From: Acestrorhynchus altus | Taxonomy: Eukaryota > Chordata > Actinopteri > Characiformes > Acestrorhynchidae | Length of the DNA stretch: 64,000 nucleotides | Reading direction: 5' to 3' | Assembly: GCA_034509495.1 (NCBI GenBank) | Contig: CM067515.1 | Location: 12,002,101-12,066,100, forward strand | Shown: in pieces, positions 12,151-24,090 of the stretch | Layout of the letters: every line of letters starts with the position of its first letter | How positions within the stretch are numbered: position 1 is the stretch's first letter | Translations under genes and position numbers: made by a program | The notes under the pieces: generated by a model | What the model saw: only the letters and a program-made list of their open reading frames with translations | Told to the model about the DNA's origin: nothing | The model's database searches: none

Positions 12151-12364
12151 GTCAGAGTGTAAACACTACACCCTAAAGATTCATACTGGATCAAAACATG
12201 TTCATTATTATTATTTTTATTATTATTATTGTCAGAGTGTAAACACTACACACTGTAGAGCCATACTGGATCAAAACCTGTTAATTATTATTATTATTAT
12301 TATTATTATTATTGTCAGAGTGTAAACACTACACACTGTAGAGTCATACTGGATCAAAACCTGT

Positions 12365-12402
<38 letters not shown>

Positions 12403-12520
12403 GTCAGAGTGTAAACACTACACCCTGTAGATTCATACTGGATCAAAACCTGTTCATTATTATTATTATTGTTGTTGTTGTTGTTGTTGTTGCTTTCAGA
12501 GAGTAAACTCTAACAGTTTT
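11971..12520 (+). repeat. Compound minisatellite, six units each ending in (ATT)n
   Basis: Six units begin at about 11971, 12053, 12151, 12231, 12314 and 12403, with a partial seventh near 12493. Each has a conserved 55-60 base core (GTCAGAGTGTAAACACTACA, then CATACTGGATCAAAACC) followed by 8-13 ATT units. The last unit switches to (GTT)n. Unit lengths run from 80 to 98 bases, and most of the difference is in the ATT run. It lies in the presumed first intron of polr3d. Confidence 0.95.
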
Positions 12521-12800
12521 AATGTTAATATGTAAAGGCTGTAGTTTGTGTGAACTGATTGTGCTTTTCTGTGTTTTAATGTAGACACCTTTTTAAAGCC
12601 TGTGTTTCAGAACTTCACTGCTGTACTTTCACTCTTTCCTGACAGCAGTAGGAACATCCCTGACTCAGCCTCGCTGCTCACTCTGCTCAGAAGCCCGGAT
12701 AAACACATGGTGACACATGGCTCAGATACCGGCGGTTAAACTGCTCCACAGACCTCCATACATGAACTCACTGCCACCGAGAAAAACACCAGACTTTTAC

Positions 12801-12880
12801 CTGCTGCTGCTGCTGCCGCTGTTATTCGACCCTCAGTTCTCCCAGATTAAAGCGAGAAAAGAACAAATCTGAGAGAGAAG
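12801..12880 (-). other. polr3d: Probable untranslated first exon of polr3d
   Basis: On the minus strand an AGCAGCAG sequence at 12801 is followed by a good donor, GTAAAAGT. A matching acceptor (ACTTAG before 11562) lies 10 bases upstream of the polr3d start codon. The upstream edge of the exon and the transcription start are guesses. The first intron would contain the 11971-12500 tandem array. cDNA would settle this. Confidence 0.45.
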
Positions 12881-12890
12881 AGTTAGTAAA

Positions 12891-12940
12891 GGGCGGAGTT
12901 TCACTAGCGATACAAAAGAGGATGTGACGTAAAACACGTC
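12891..12940 (-). promoter_or_regulatory. Probable polr3d promoter elements (GC box, CRE-like inverted repeat)
   Basis: Just upstream of the inferred first exon are a GGGCGG box (12891-12896) and TGACGTAA (12925-12932), a CREB/ATF-type site. With ACGTC at 12936-12940 it forms an inverted repeat, GACGT-N5-ACGTC. No TATA box stands out, as expected for a housekeeping gene. Site identities rest on motif matching only. Confidence 0.4.
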
Positions 12941-13789
12941 CTGTGCGTCCCACTCGATATCAGCCCTCCCTGTTCCCTACTCCCTAGAATTTAATCTGAA
13001 GCCACGGTTAAGTGATCTGTACTTCTCTCAGTTTATAAAGTGTAGTGTGTGATCACGAAATCATCCTCTCAGATTTAAAATCAGCTCATAATCAGCTGGT
13101 TTTGTGTTCTGAAGTCGGAATGAAGAGTGTTATATCATTTAAAAGTGCTTTTTTTTAACCAGAAACTCAATTTCATTCTTGGCGCATAAGAAAACCGTTT
13201 TGTGTGATATTGTAACAATGCTGGTTAATAATTAATGTAGTTTTGACCATGTCAAAGGAAGTTTCACAAAAGGAATCATCTCACTGTCCACTGCCTTAGA
13301 CCAAAAGTGGTTTATAATGGGAGTGAAGAACCTTTAAACTGTAAATAACCTTTACATCAAATGAAAGATTTTTTATATCTTTAAAAATTCATTCAACCAA
13401 GAACTCGGGTCACTGGTTTTAAACCTAAGAGTACAGTTTACAAATCCGAGAGCTCATTTTTCCAAATTGAGGGACAGTTAATGTGTACTAGAGTGAATAA
13501 TGCTCTCCATTTCATCATCAATTTGCATTATTTTCAGATGAAGCTGAATTGAATCGTCATTATAAGGTTTTGGGCTCCTGCCATTGAAAGCACTGCCCCA
13601 GGTCAGCACGGTTAAGGATACCAAGTGATTAAAATGTGTTATGCTTTATTTTACAAACCCAAACAGAAGGGGAAACACAACACATTGGTTTATATACATA
13701 ATTTGAATCTGGAGTTGTTCTTTCCAGAGCTAGGAAGGTGTTTTCCTTCTCCTGTGAAGTTGCTGTTTAGGAGTTACAAGGTTTTTTGT

Positions 13790-13899
<110 letters not shown>

Positions 13900-15175
13900 C
13901 TCATAAAATGTAAATAGTGTGAGAAAGGTTTTTGATAAATTTATTTATATATATCATATATGTTTTATTCAATACATTTAAAGTGATATATTTCAAGCTT
14001 TTTGTTTAACATTGATACTGTGATTTGCAGTCAATTCAAGTTACATTTTCTAATATTTTGAGATTCTGGTTTTCATGAGCTATAAATTTAACTGTTCAAA
14101 CAGTAAAACAAAAAAGGTTGGAAATGTCACCTTACGTGTAATGAATATAAAATATGAAATGGTGATCATAAATGAGATTGTTAACAATATTCTGTTTTCT
14201 TTTAGATGCACTAGTAAATACGTTACACAGGAAAAACAGACACTTTGTTAAGGCTGGAGGCTCATATCTGCATGGCCCATTTGGGTCCGTTTTGTCCTTG
14301 TGGTGCTCTCAAGGCTCGTCTTTAGATGGATGGCTGCATTTTAATTACTCTACAGCTCCTACAGTTAGAGGAAATGAGGAGAGCTGGTGGGGTGGAAGCC
14401 CCCCCAACCACAGCAGCACAGCTTACACAGCTCAGCTTTCACAGTGGACATGCTACAGAATCCATCCTGACCTGTTTGACCTTTAGAGATTACCATGTGC
14501 CACAGTGCAGCCTGAGTCATCTCATCAAAGGCACAGTTCTCCAGGTTGGGTGGTGTGGTGTGTTTATCACGCTGTACTATGGTTGTAAATCTCTGAATTA
14601 TATGTAGACACTGAATTTGAATAGATTGTTGTGGTTCAGATGTGTTTGTTAAAATACCCTGAAAGACGTCAGTTCAGCTCTGGCCTGCTGAATTTCAAAT
14701 ATTCAGAGATGGACCAGGTGCAAAGAAGTCCGTGTGCTGTCATCATCAGGACATTAAAGCCTAGAAAGTACTGCAGATGAAGTAGACGTAGAATGAAAGA
14801 AAAGTAGAATTTCCATCCAACAATCTTTGAAGTCGTTTTTATTTTCCATTCTTTTGGAGCAGTTCTCAAATGAAACCATTAACAGTTGCATAATAGTGTG
14901 TTATGAACACTATATGAAAACTAACCAGCTAGCCTCTAAGGCAGCATTTCACAGCACACCACCATCATGTGACAGTGTCTTATGCAGCCCCTAGTCTTGT
15001 GTGCCCATTACTGCAGTGGCATGCAGTGAAGATAAGATTGGATAGAAGCTTTTGAGGTTTTGAGGACTGCACCAGAAAATGCACCATGTAGGTTGCATTC
15101 TGTGTGACAACAATTTCAACAGTACAAAGTTACACATCACCTTATGTGAGAGACTGATTGCAAGAGACCACACTG

Positions 15176-15505
15176 CCTCCCTAGGAAGATATCGCAGTTT
15201 ATCATGATAGCTGCGTATGTTCCCCCGTCTGCTAATGCTGACGACTGTACAACCAGCATTGCTCTTAGTAGATCATGGACACACACACTTAAACTCTACA
15301 CACTATTAACACATTAACACTATTAACATCATCTCCCCATGAGCAATTATCTGTAATTTATCTGTACATATGTTTCATTTGTTATTTATAATGTTATACC
15401 ACTGCATATACTACACTTTACTTGATCTATTTCTTGTACTGAGTGCCTTGCTATCCCGTTGCTGCTGTAACATTGTGAATTTCGCCACTGCAGGACTAAT
15501 AAAAG
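15176..15505 (+). mobile_element. L2-like LINE 3' end
   Basis: Blocks shared in the same order with 30160-30435 include GACTGTACAACCAGCA, ATGGACACACACAC, GCAATTATCT, ATCTGTACATAT, TTACTTGATCTATTTCTTGTACTGAG and GCTGTAACATTGT. It covers the last codons of ORF2 and the 3' UTR and ends in ACTAATAAAAGATTA. It is truncated at the 5' end, as usual for LINE insertions. Confidence 0.75.
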
Positions 15506-15766
15506 ATTATCATATTTGATCTCATTTTAACATTTAAATGAAACCTTCAGACATTTATCTCCAGTGATCCCTTCTCCTGAAGAACTACCTTCATGAAGGA
15601 TTCAATTCCAACCTTAATCTATTACACACCAGTCAGCCAAACAAGCCAACTGCTTACTAATTATTAAAACTATTTAGTTTTTTATATTAAGTGGTGCCTG
15701 AGACCTTGTGAATACTTTAGAATTTTCAATATTTCTGCATAGAAGTGCAGAAATAGACTAAACAAG

Positions 15767-15768
<2 letters not shown>

Positions 15769-15830
<62 letters not shown>
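15769..15830 (+). repeat. (GT)n microsatellite
   Basis: About 31 perfect GT units. Directly downstream is a repeat end reading GTGTCCATAAACATTTGGAC. Confidence 0.95.
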
Positions 15831-15831
<1 letters not shown>

Positions 15832-15844
15832 TGCAATTAGTGTA

Positions 15845-15886
15845 ACTGAAAGGGTGTCCATAAACATTTGGACATATAGTGTATGT
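15845..15886. repeat. Repeat family B fragment (terminal part)
   Basis: GGTGTCCATAAACATTTGGACATATAG-like end, broken here as GGTGTCCATAAACATTTGGA. It matches, in the opposite orientation, the TGTCCAAATGTTTGTGGAC end at 49800. It is a common teleost repeat terminus. Confidence 0.6.
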
Positions 15887-17179
15887 TAGATTGGCACTAT
15901 TTTCAGAAGTCTAGTCTGGGAATTTTGTTTTGGTCACCAAATTAGTTCATACTTCCTGAACATCTTGTTTTTACACCTATACTGTGTTATTGTCAGTAAT
16001 GGTAGAGGTTGACGTGTTATTCCCCAATATGGCTGGAAGAACGTGGACTTGGTGTGGGGTATACACTGCCTATGGCATTAGACCATATGGTGCAACATTT
16101 GGTGAGCTCCTCTAGCCCTCAGCTCCAGTTCTGCCCTCTTTTAAGGGAGAAAGCAGTGCAGGTGAGAAAGATGATGAGATAACTTTATCATGTGTGCAAA
16201 CCACCTCTCTCTCAGTCTCTATGTATGCCAAACCCCATCTTAAGTCTTAAGCAAGAAGAAGCTGACATATTTGATATACTGTAAAAAATAATAGTTGCAC
16301 AAATAGTTGCACCCCAGAATGTAGGCCTTCCTATGGTCTCCTGTCTCTCCTGAGAAGCAGGCAGTTTGACAGTCACTCCATTGTAGAGCTGTAAACCCAT
16401 GTATATCATAGAAAGAACAGTGAGTTAACCTATGAAACACTCTGCATAAGTTACAGTATCGTTTTAACCTGGAGCGACTTTACATTTTTACATGGCATGA
16501 AAATTCTACAGTTGTGGAGAAAGTGAAATCACTAATTATACCTAAGCTTATATGATATAAGTGATAAGCACTGCTCAGCCAATGACCAATGATCAGCCTG
16601 ATGACCTCCTAATTACTATACTGCGTGTGCTCTGGAGCTCTAAATCTAGTATACAGCTCCCTCTACAAGACCTCTGAAGGTGGTATCCATGGCATCTGGC
16701 ACCAAGATGTTTGGCCATAACAGTTTGACCAATGTTAAAGTTCCTCAGAACTTCACGCCTTCCCATTTCTCCCACATCCAGCGCATCAACATCAGAGGCT
16801 GCTGCTCTGTTAATACTGAATACATCCTGATTTCTCAAACTAGAATTTGTCCTTTGATTTAAAACCTTCTCTGTCCTCCTTTCTGCATCCTTCACCAGGT
16901 TTGTAGGTACATATATGACCTTGAATCAACATTGTGATGTGTAATTAAAAACTGATGGAATTCTCTTTTAAGCCTTCAAACTGAATTAATGAATTGGCTA
17001 GACACTAATTAACCTACTTTCACAAATCCTGCAATTTGTGTCAGTGAGCCCTCGAAACTCAACCTCAACTGTTTGTAAACAGTGTTTACCATTCTCCATT
17101 TCTGCAGCTGAAATCACAGTCCAGAACACAGTACTGAAAGCTGAAAATGCAGACTCCAGGTTGTGGTGCTGTTCCAACA

Positions 17180-17410
17180 GCCACATCGTCAGACCTATCC
17201 CTGACTGAAAATGTGTGGGATGCTATTGGACGCACTATCAACACCTAGCTCCTACCACAAAATCTGCCGGAACTGAGTGAGTATATTCAAGCTGTATCGG
17301 ATGTATCACAGGACACCATTAGGAACCTCTACAATTCCAAGTTGTGTTATATCCAATGCCAAGCTGAGAGACACTACTTCTGTATCTGTAGCTCAATAAA
17401 TATTGCTCAT
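17180..17410 (+). mobile_element. Tc1/mariner transposase C-terminal fragment
   Basis: With a frame correction the plus strand reads DLSLTENVWDAIGRTIN and then LPELSEYIQAV, DTIRNLYN. This resembles the SPDLNPIEHVWD...LGRRI end of mariner-like transposases. The catalytic region upstream is absent. Confidence 0.55.
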
Positions 17411-17579
17411 ATCAGTCATATCATAAATTTGTTATCAATTCCCAATATTTGTATGTTTGTGTGTATGTAGAAGTGTTTGTGTATAAAGTTAGTAACCAAA
17501 AACATAAACATAAACACACACATGCACACACACAGTGAGGTAGGAATCAAGAAGGGGGAGGGAGTGAAAGTATTATGAT

Positions 17580-17581
<2 letters not shown>

Positions 17582-17615
<34 letters not shown>
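17582..17615 (+). repeat. (GA)n microsatellite near phyhip 5' exon
   Basis: About 17 GA units, 54 bases upstream of a (CT)n tract of opposite sense (17669-17721). Confidence 0.95.
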
Positions 17616-17617
<2 letters not shown>

Positions 17618-17624
17618 CCTTTGG

Positions 17625-17666
17625 GCTTCCTTCACTCCAGAGCAACGACACAAACAGCAGCAGCAG

Positions 17667-17723
<57 letters not shown>

Positions 17724-17763
17724 GTTTTCTCGTCTGTTGATTTCAGCCAGCACACACACTGAG
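17625..17763 (+). other. phyhip: Probable untranslated first exon of phyhip
   Basis: A stretch with CAG repeats and a (CT)n tract ends at a strong donor, GAG|GTAAGC (17763/17764). It lies 9.4 kb upstream of the first coding exon, whose acceptor is only 3 bases before the ATG, so at least one upstream untranslated exon must exist. This is the best candidate seen but is not unique. The 5' edge is arbitrary. Confidence 0.35.
17669..17721 (+). repeat. (CT)n microsatellite in presumed phyhip 5' exon
   Basis: About 22 CT units, a TTT interruption, then more CT. It could pair with the (GA)n at 17582-17615. Confidence 0.95.
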
Positions 17764-18134
17764 GTAAGCCCAACATCAGTGTGAAATTCGTTATGTGAAT
17801 GTGTGTTTGTGTGAACTGTGTGTTTGTACACTTTATCAGACCTACAGATCCCCTGCAGAAGACTGTTTTGCTCTGTTGGTGTGTTATGTAATATTTTCTA
17901 TACACCGCATCACTGTAGAGGGATGCTTGGCAATACTCCACTACACACACTCTGGCACCCATGCTGTGTGTGTTGGTGTGTGTGTGTGGGCTGAGTATTT
18001 TTTTTTCTTTCCTGTGTTTGGGTTGTTTTGAATTGGCAGTGTGAGGGACAGATCAGGAATAAGTTGTGAGTGTGAAGGCTGTATAGGCTGTAAGGCTGCT
18101 GAGTCTGGACTCATATCACTGTAATTGTTCTGTT

Positions 18135-18136
<2 letters not shown>

Positions 18137-18199
<63 letters not shown>
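18137..18199 (+). repeat. (TG)n microsatellite
   Basis: About 31 TG units. Confidence 0.95.
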
Positions 18200-18202
<3 letters not shown>

Positions 18203-18349
18203 AAGTGTGTTGCTGTGCTGATATTTCAGGGTGGTTTGTGGAAATTGGTGTAGAATAAAAGAATATCACTGCATGTTTCTCTGCACTGCTGCTCATATTC
18301 AGACCTGCTCTCAGAGAAACCTGATCCTTGACATAACCATTAATAATTC

Positions 18350-18353
<4 letters not shown>

Positions 18354-18400
<47 letters not shown>
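18354..18400 (+). repeat. (CT)n microsatellite
   Basis: About 23 CT units. Confidence 0.95.
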
Positions 18401-18402
<2 letters not shown>

Positions 18403-19079
18403 GATTTAGTTGAAGGATCCCATTCAAGGTTAAGTTATTTGTGAAGTTCATGACGTTTGCACATTTTTTGGCTTAAAATTGTTCAAATATTTCACATTAA
18501 GTGTTAAACGCCCCTAAACCACATGTGTTGAATTCATTCCATTTTGTAAAAAAAAGAGAAAAAGCAAAAAAAGTTAGATTAGTGACCCCTTCTTGCAAGA
18601 ATCACATTTCACACCTCATAAATATACTCTCATTATCAACAAAATACTTGCACCCAGAAGGAACTGTGGGATTGTAATGGTATTCCTAAAGGTGTTTTGC
18701 AATGATCAATCTCATATTGAACATCCTTCCATCCTAGAAACGCACAGGCAACAGGACAATCTTATATAGTCAGTGAGGTATGATGATGACACCCATCCTT
18801 GCTTACATCACATGTGTTTCCTATGTGTCTAATGTAAAACTTGAATCACAATGTCAAACCTACCCAACAAGTTTCATTCCTGTCAGTTGATTCCTTCTGG
18901 GTGGAACTAATTTTTGTTGATGAGTCTCTCTCTTTCTCTAATTCTACGAGTCTCACTCTGCTATTTTTGTATACTCATTCTAAAAAAAACTCATTACATC
19001 CAGAAGCAATCAATAAAGGAATGGCACTTGGTGGGTAGGTCTGTCATTGTGACACATGCAAATGAATGAAATTTTATGC

Positions 19080-19290
19080 TCAGTCATGCATGTGACATAA
19101 GGAAGAACAGGCCTAATCACTGTACCTGACTGACTATATAAGATCATTCTGTTGGGCGTGCTGTCCATACTGACTTCTGCTGTTGTGTTGGTAGCATTGT
19201 TTGCAAGTGAAGTAAGTCAAGCAGTAAGAGAAGTTTGCAGGAAGCAGGATGAGCTAACTGACGTATTGCGCGCCATACTGGTAATCCAGA
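19080..19290 (+). mobile_element. Mariner-like element 5' fragment
   Basis: It shares ordered blocks with 51330-51520: CTGTACCTGACTGACTAT, AAG(G)TCAT, TGTTGTGTTGGTA, TTTGCAAGTGAA and CAGGAAGCAGGATGA. Both copies are 5' ends of one element family, with degraded start of transposase. Ends approximate. Confidence 0.55.
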
Positions 19291-19371
19291 TATTGCCACA
19301 GAAGTTAGTTGGCAGCAGTGTAGAGTAGAAGGCACTGTCTCTCTCTGTCTCTGTCTCTGGTTCTGGTTTTA

Positions 19372-19377
19372 TCTCTC

Positions 19378-19428
<51 letters not shown>

Positions 19429-19435
19429 CTCTCTC
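19372..19435 (+). repeat. (CT)n microsatellite with CG interruptions
   Basis: About 32 CT units with two TCGC interruptions. Confidence 0.95.
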
Positions 19436-21544
19436 TGATTCAGTTCAGGCCCATCTGAATGAATTAGTCACAGGGATTAATCTCACTCTCTCATGCTCTA
19501 ATGCCATTCTGAGAAGTCGATGTGTCCTTCATCTTTCCCCCTCACTATTGTTCAGAGGTGTTAAATCACTTCTGCAATGCTGTTGCTGTGCTATGTGCTG
19601 TGGCACAGACAAACACAAATTTTGTTCGAGTGAGTAATTTCACCACCATTATACCAGTTATTTCTGACCTTGCAGTGTGATTGTCTGAGAGGCATTCCAC
19701 GAGTTCCAGTATCTCCCCATAAAGGCACTCTGAACAAAGCTCTTTCACCTGTTTTTCACACAGTGTTCCCAGTTAGACAAACACTAACATGATCAAAATG
19801 TATCATTCCCAGAAGTAACATTGATACAACAAATACATTAACACATTGATATCACACAGATTCATAATATATTTTAATTGAATAAAGTTCACAGCTTATT
19901 GTCCACAGAGTGGAGATTAAGGCATAAAACACTGACAACATATAAACACCCACATCAAACCCATAAAACATACTTCATCACGTAATGCATTGAGAGTTTA
20001 TTACTTTCACTGCATTTTAGCCAATCAGATGAAAGCAGCAGTAGCAGAAAACAAAATGAAATTTTAATTAAAACTGAAAAGAAAAAAAAAAAGAAAAAAT
20101 AGAAATGGTCTTAGTAGGCTTGGCTGTACCAGAGGACCTGGCCAAAACCCATTAGCCTTACCTTTACTATATCCCAGCTTAGACACCTCCTCACCCCAGG
20201 CTCTATATGACACCTCCTTATAAAGCCACAGCGAAATATAATCAACATACACTAAACTCAACATTCAAACAAAACCATACACCAAAGTTATAAATCCAAA
20301 CAGTGTGACACTGATAAATGTGTATTATTCCTGTTTTAATGGACCCACAGTTGCATCAGAAATTTTACACAACAGTGGAAGAAACAAACCCTTCAGTGTG
20401 GGCAGAGGGAAATAAGGTGGATACCATCTGCCTGACTGAGGTCAAAGGTTTTTTCTAGAATGATCTTCAGTTCCTTTTTTGAGTATGGTCCATCTACAGA
20501 CCCTTCATACATCTTATACATTATCACTCTTTTCACGAGCTTGTCTTTTTTGCTGGGAGCTCATATTGTAAATGTATTTTTTATTTAATGAGTGTGACAT
20601 AAAATGACTTCCAAACTAAATAATTAGATCATTTATTTTAACACAGAAAATACATATTTTTTCTGAATTTACACAGACAAAATTGAAATGCTACATTTGG
20701 AAATATCCCTACCAAATGTGAAAAATCCATTTTCAGTCATGAGAATATACATGACCTGAACATTCATACCTAGGTTGCTGCATTTTATTTTAAACATGCG
20801 ATTTGTCAAAAAAAAAAGCCATTTTATAATGATAAATGACACTTTTGCTGTCCCAAAGCTAATACTCCTCCTAGTGGTTAACAATTCAATTCTGCTTTGT
20901 CTGGAACTCTGCCTCAATTGATGATGAAACAGAAAGGATTCTCCCTCTTTTAAGCAGCAACGTGTGGTGACGTTCTGTATTTTAAAGACTTGTACTGGCT
21001 CCACTCCCCACTACCTCCTCGCTAAGACCTGCCTCCACACTCTGGATGTTAAAAACAAGCTAACATTCATTGTTAGGAATTCTGCTGATATTGAGGGTGG
21101 ATATACTCTTTAAAGCAACATAATGTAGCATTTTTACCATAAAACATCAGCTTCAGTCCACAAGCTTCATTCACTTCAAATGAAGATTCTGGGTCTCTCA
21201 GCTTCTCAACAAATGTACAGCTGTCCATGAGGGGGCGCTCAAACTGAGATTTACAGCAGTGGTGCAAAAGTGAATTACGCCCCCCAATTGTAGCGGGAGC
21301 TGAGGGGCAAAAAAAACCCTGTTCTCACAGAAAGCTGCTGTGAGTGGGAGAGCACATTCTACATGCAAAATGAGTACAATAGTAAATGTAGGCCATGAGC
21401 TGAGCCTTTGAACCACAAAACACTTAATCATGCTGAAGGGTGTCAAAGATAAGAACACAACAACTGCACAAAGCAGATCTTCTGATGAGCTGAGAAGCAA
21501 TGAGAAAAAACGCCCTTGAGGAAACGCTGCACACTTTTGTTTAG

Positions 21545-21609
<65 letters not shown>
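21545..21609 (+). repeat. (GT)n microsatellite
   Basis: About 32 GT units with one TTT interruption. Confidence 0.95.
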
Positions 21610-22127
21610 AAGTCCCAACAACATGGGACTTCAGATAACCTATATATGACAGTTAGGGACACGTGGGGTTAGTATGAATATTTATGAACTGTCAAAACTG
21701 GACTTAAATAGTACACAGGTCTTTAAAGTGACAGTGGTGTCGAGTTGTTCTGTAATCTCAGCATTATCATATTAAATCACTAAGTGCACCTGGGCCTGTG
21801 TTTAACAATGAAGTAAGAAATGGGAGAGAATGTTAAATCTTTATGTGATATATGAATAATGATGGTTAATTATGTTGTGTCATGAGGCTCATACGGTCTC
21901 CTGGGGCGGCCTTCACTAAGCTTGTGGTCAAAATGTCTCTGAAGTTCTTGGTAGGTACTTTTAATGGTAACTTGTCAAGGATGTTCTACTTAAGAACACA
22001 GATTCATTCCTTGTGTTCTTGGTATTGTGAAACACTCATGGATTGTTTCTGATGAAATCTCCCCTGTTGAACCCCAAACAGAGAGTGAAGCTGAACAACA
22101 AAATTAGAACATTGTTTAAAAATAACA

Positions 22128-22272
22128 TTTATTTATTATTTGTTTGTTTGTTTGTTTGTTTATTTATTTATTTATTTATTTATTTGTTTATTTGTTTGTT
22201 TGTTTGTTTGTTTGTTTGTTTGGTTGGTTGGTTGGTTGGTTGGTTGGTTGGTTGGTTGGTTGGTTGGTTGGT
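22128..22272 (+). repeat. Compound tetranucleotide array (TTTG)(TTTA)(TTTG)(TTGG)
   Basis: Blocks follow in order: TTTG x5, TTTA x6, mixed TTTG/TTTA, TTTG x7, then TTGG x13. Neighbouring motifs differ by one base, as expected from point mutation followed by slippage expansion. The open frames here are artefacts of the repeat. Confidence 0.95.
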
Positions 22273-22881
22273 GTTCTGGTTTTACCACAATGCCATCTCA
22301 TATGTTTGTTGGAGGTCTATAAATAAATATGGGGTCTTTAAAGAATCCACTAATTGTTCTGCAGTAGGGGGCTGATATTGATATCAGAAGTTTTAAAAAT
22401 AGGTTTTTCAAACAGAACTTTCTGGTATTTGGTTTTTGAGTTTTGTCCCTGTTTTGATCCGGTCTGATATTGGCTGCATGTGGCCTGTATGTCTGAGAAA
22501 ATTCCAGCTAATTTGTATGGGGCAAAATGGATCAAACATACATGAAAACAAAACACGCTTTCCAAGCTAATAAATTATAATATATAAATATTACAAATAT
22601 TCTGTTTGCAAACCTATTTTAAGACTCTTCCTTTTAATATCAATCCCCTAGTTTTGCAAATTTCCTTTCTTGGTTATGCATGATATTTATCCCTATCTTG
22701 ATGCCATATATTTGTTTGTAATGTGCATGTAAACAGATATTTTCAATATGTGAACACTTCTTTATAATCCATTATTGAAATTAAATTAATCAGATTGGAG
22801 AAAATGTTTGCAAGTCAATGCAGCCATTGTTCTGTATTTTCTGTTTCATGAAGCCTAGCAAGAAAGTGGAGCAGGTGTCAG

Positions 22882-22887
<6 letters not shown>

Positions 22888-22915
<28 letters not shown>
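22888..22915 (+). repeat. Short (TG)n microsatellite
   Basis: About 14 TG units. Confidence 0.9.
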
Positions 22916-22917
<2 letters not shown>

Positions 22918-23689
22918 CATGCACACGTGCATGCGTGAGGTTTGATATCAGTCCTTGGAGGATCTTCTTGCCCTACATTAACCGTGATTGAGAGGGAGAA
23001 CAGCTGGGGATGATGCATTCCTACCACAGTACAGCAGCATTGCTGAGGCATTGAGGGAGAACTGAGGTAGCATTCCTGGTGCACTGCCACAGTATTCCCA
23101 AGAGAAAACAGTAAAGAACAGACATTTCCCACATCATAGACTCTAATGGGGTTTGAATGAACGTCCAACAGAGGTGTCACACTCTCTCTCTCTCTCATTC
23201 ACACACCCCCGTCCCCACAACCAGGCATGCGTGACGGACCCAGGGTAAAATAGGTTGTCTGTCATCCCCTGGCATGCTTAATAAACAGACTCACAAATCA
23301 CACGCTCTCCCACAGCATCTCTTCAGTTAATGCCTGGTTTTCAGTGCACTTGTGAGTGCTATGCTGTGTTAACATACGGCTCCTCGTTAACTAGGGGGTC
23401 TTATTAAGAAAAGGCTGTTTGTTGTGATTTTCAGGTCATTAAAAGGGAAATTCATTGTACATTGTTTTACATAACAAGAGGAGCGCTGAGCCATGGAAAG
23501 TGCATCAGTGTAGAAAAGATTTGTGCCAAAGGAAGGCCAGCTGACCTGGAGGGGCTCACTAAATGAGGGAGATACTGAATGCATTTGAAATGGTAATCAC
23601 AAAGCTAAGCATGATACAGACAAAAAAACAAAACCAGAAAAAGCCGAGTGTGTGAGGGACAATATGCCACTTCACTCCAGTGCCATATA

Positions 23690-24090
23690 GTATGTAATGC
23701 CATACTGATGCCACTGATAAATCAAATGTCATGTCTCATGCTAATGCTACGAGTCTGATGTGACATGTAAAGCCAACAAAAGAATATGGTGCCCCTTCTA
23801 ATGCTATCTAAAGAGTCTAATGCCATATTTGTTTCCACAGTAGACCCTGGTGCAACACACATCACAGAAACAGCCTAATGCTGCATCTTATTCTAATACC
23901 ACCCAAATATTCCACACCACACTCTAATGCCATATAGAGTCTACTGCCATGCCTGACTGTAATGCCACTCAGAGTATAATGCCATGCCTCACTCTAATAT
24001 CATGTAGACTTTAATGCCATGCTCTCCTCTGTTACTTAAAGAGCCTAATGCCATGCCTCAGTCTAATATCAGTTAAAGTGTAAAGTGTAA
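23690..24090 (+). repeat. Degenerate TAATGCCA minisatellite, array 1
   Basis: Repeated TAATGCCA(T/C) separated by about 15-30 bases with CTCACTC-like linkers. It has the same motif as the array at 27401-27960. Copies are diverged. Confidence 0.7.

Noticed and set aside
12110..12325. Open frame rich in Leu, Tyr and Ile
   Set aside because: Produced by (ATT)n units of the tandem array; no protein logic.
12780..13100. A fish counterpart of the miR-320a hairpin that lies by human POLR3D
   Set aside because: No sequence resembling the mature miR-320a seed region and hairpin was found near the polr3d promoter.
16593..16895. 100-codon minus-strand open frame resembling a retroelement protein
   Set aside because: No catalytic or zinc-binding motif, and another frame of the same stretch looks equally open. 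No family could be supported.
17547..17962. Open frames with Arg-Glu and Ser-Leu repeats
   Set aside because: They come from (GA)n and (CT)n tracts near the phyhip first exon.
20669..21004. 111-codon minus-strand open frame
   Set aside because: AT-rich, no recognised domain, no splice or start context. Chance frame.
22043..22375. Hydrophobic 110-codon frame that looks like a membrane protein
   Set aside because: Its Phe-Val-Cys-Leu and Val-Gly-Trp-Leu runs are translations of TTTG/TTGG repeats.
23478..23515. Possible REST/NRSE site (GCGCTGAGCCATGG) in phyhip intron
   Set aside because: Half-sites have the wrong spacing and the right half is missing.
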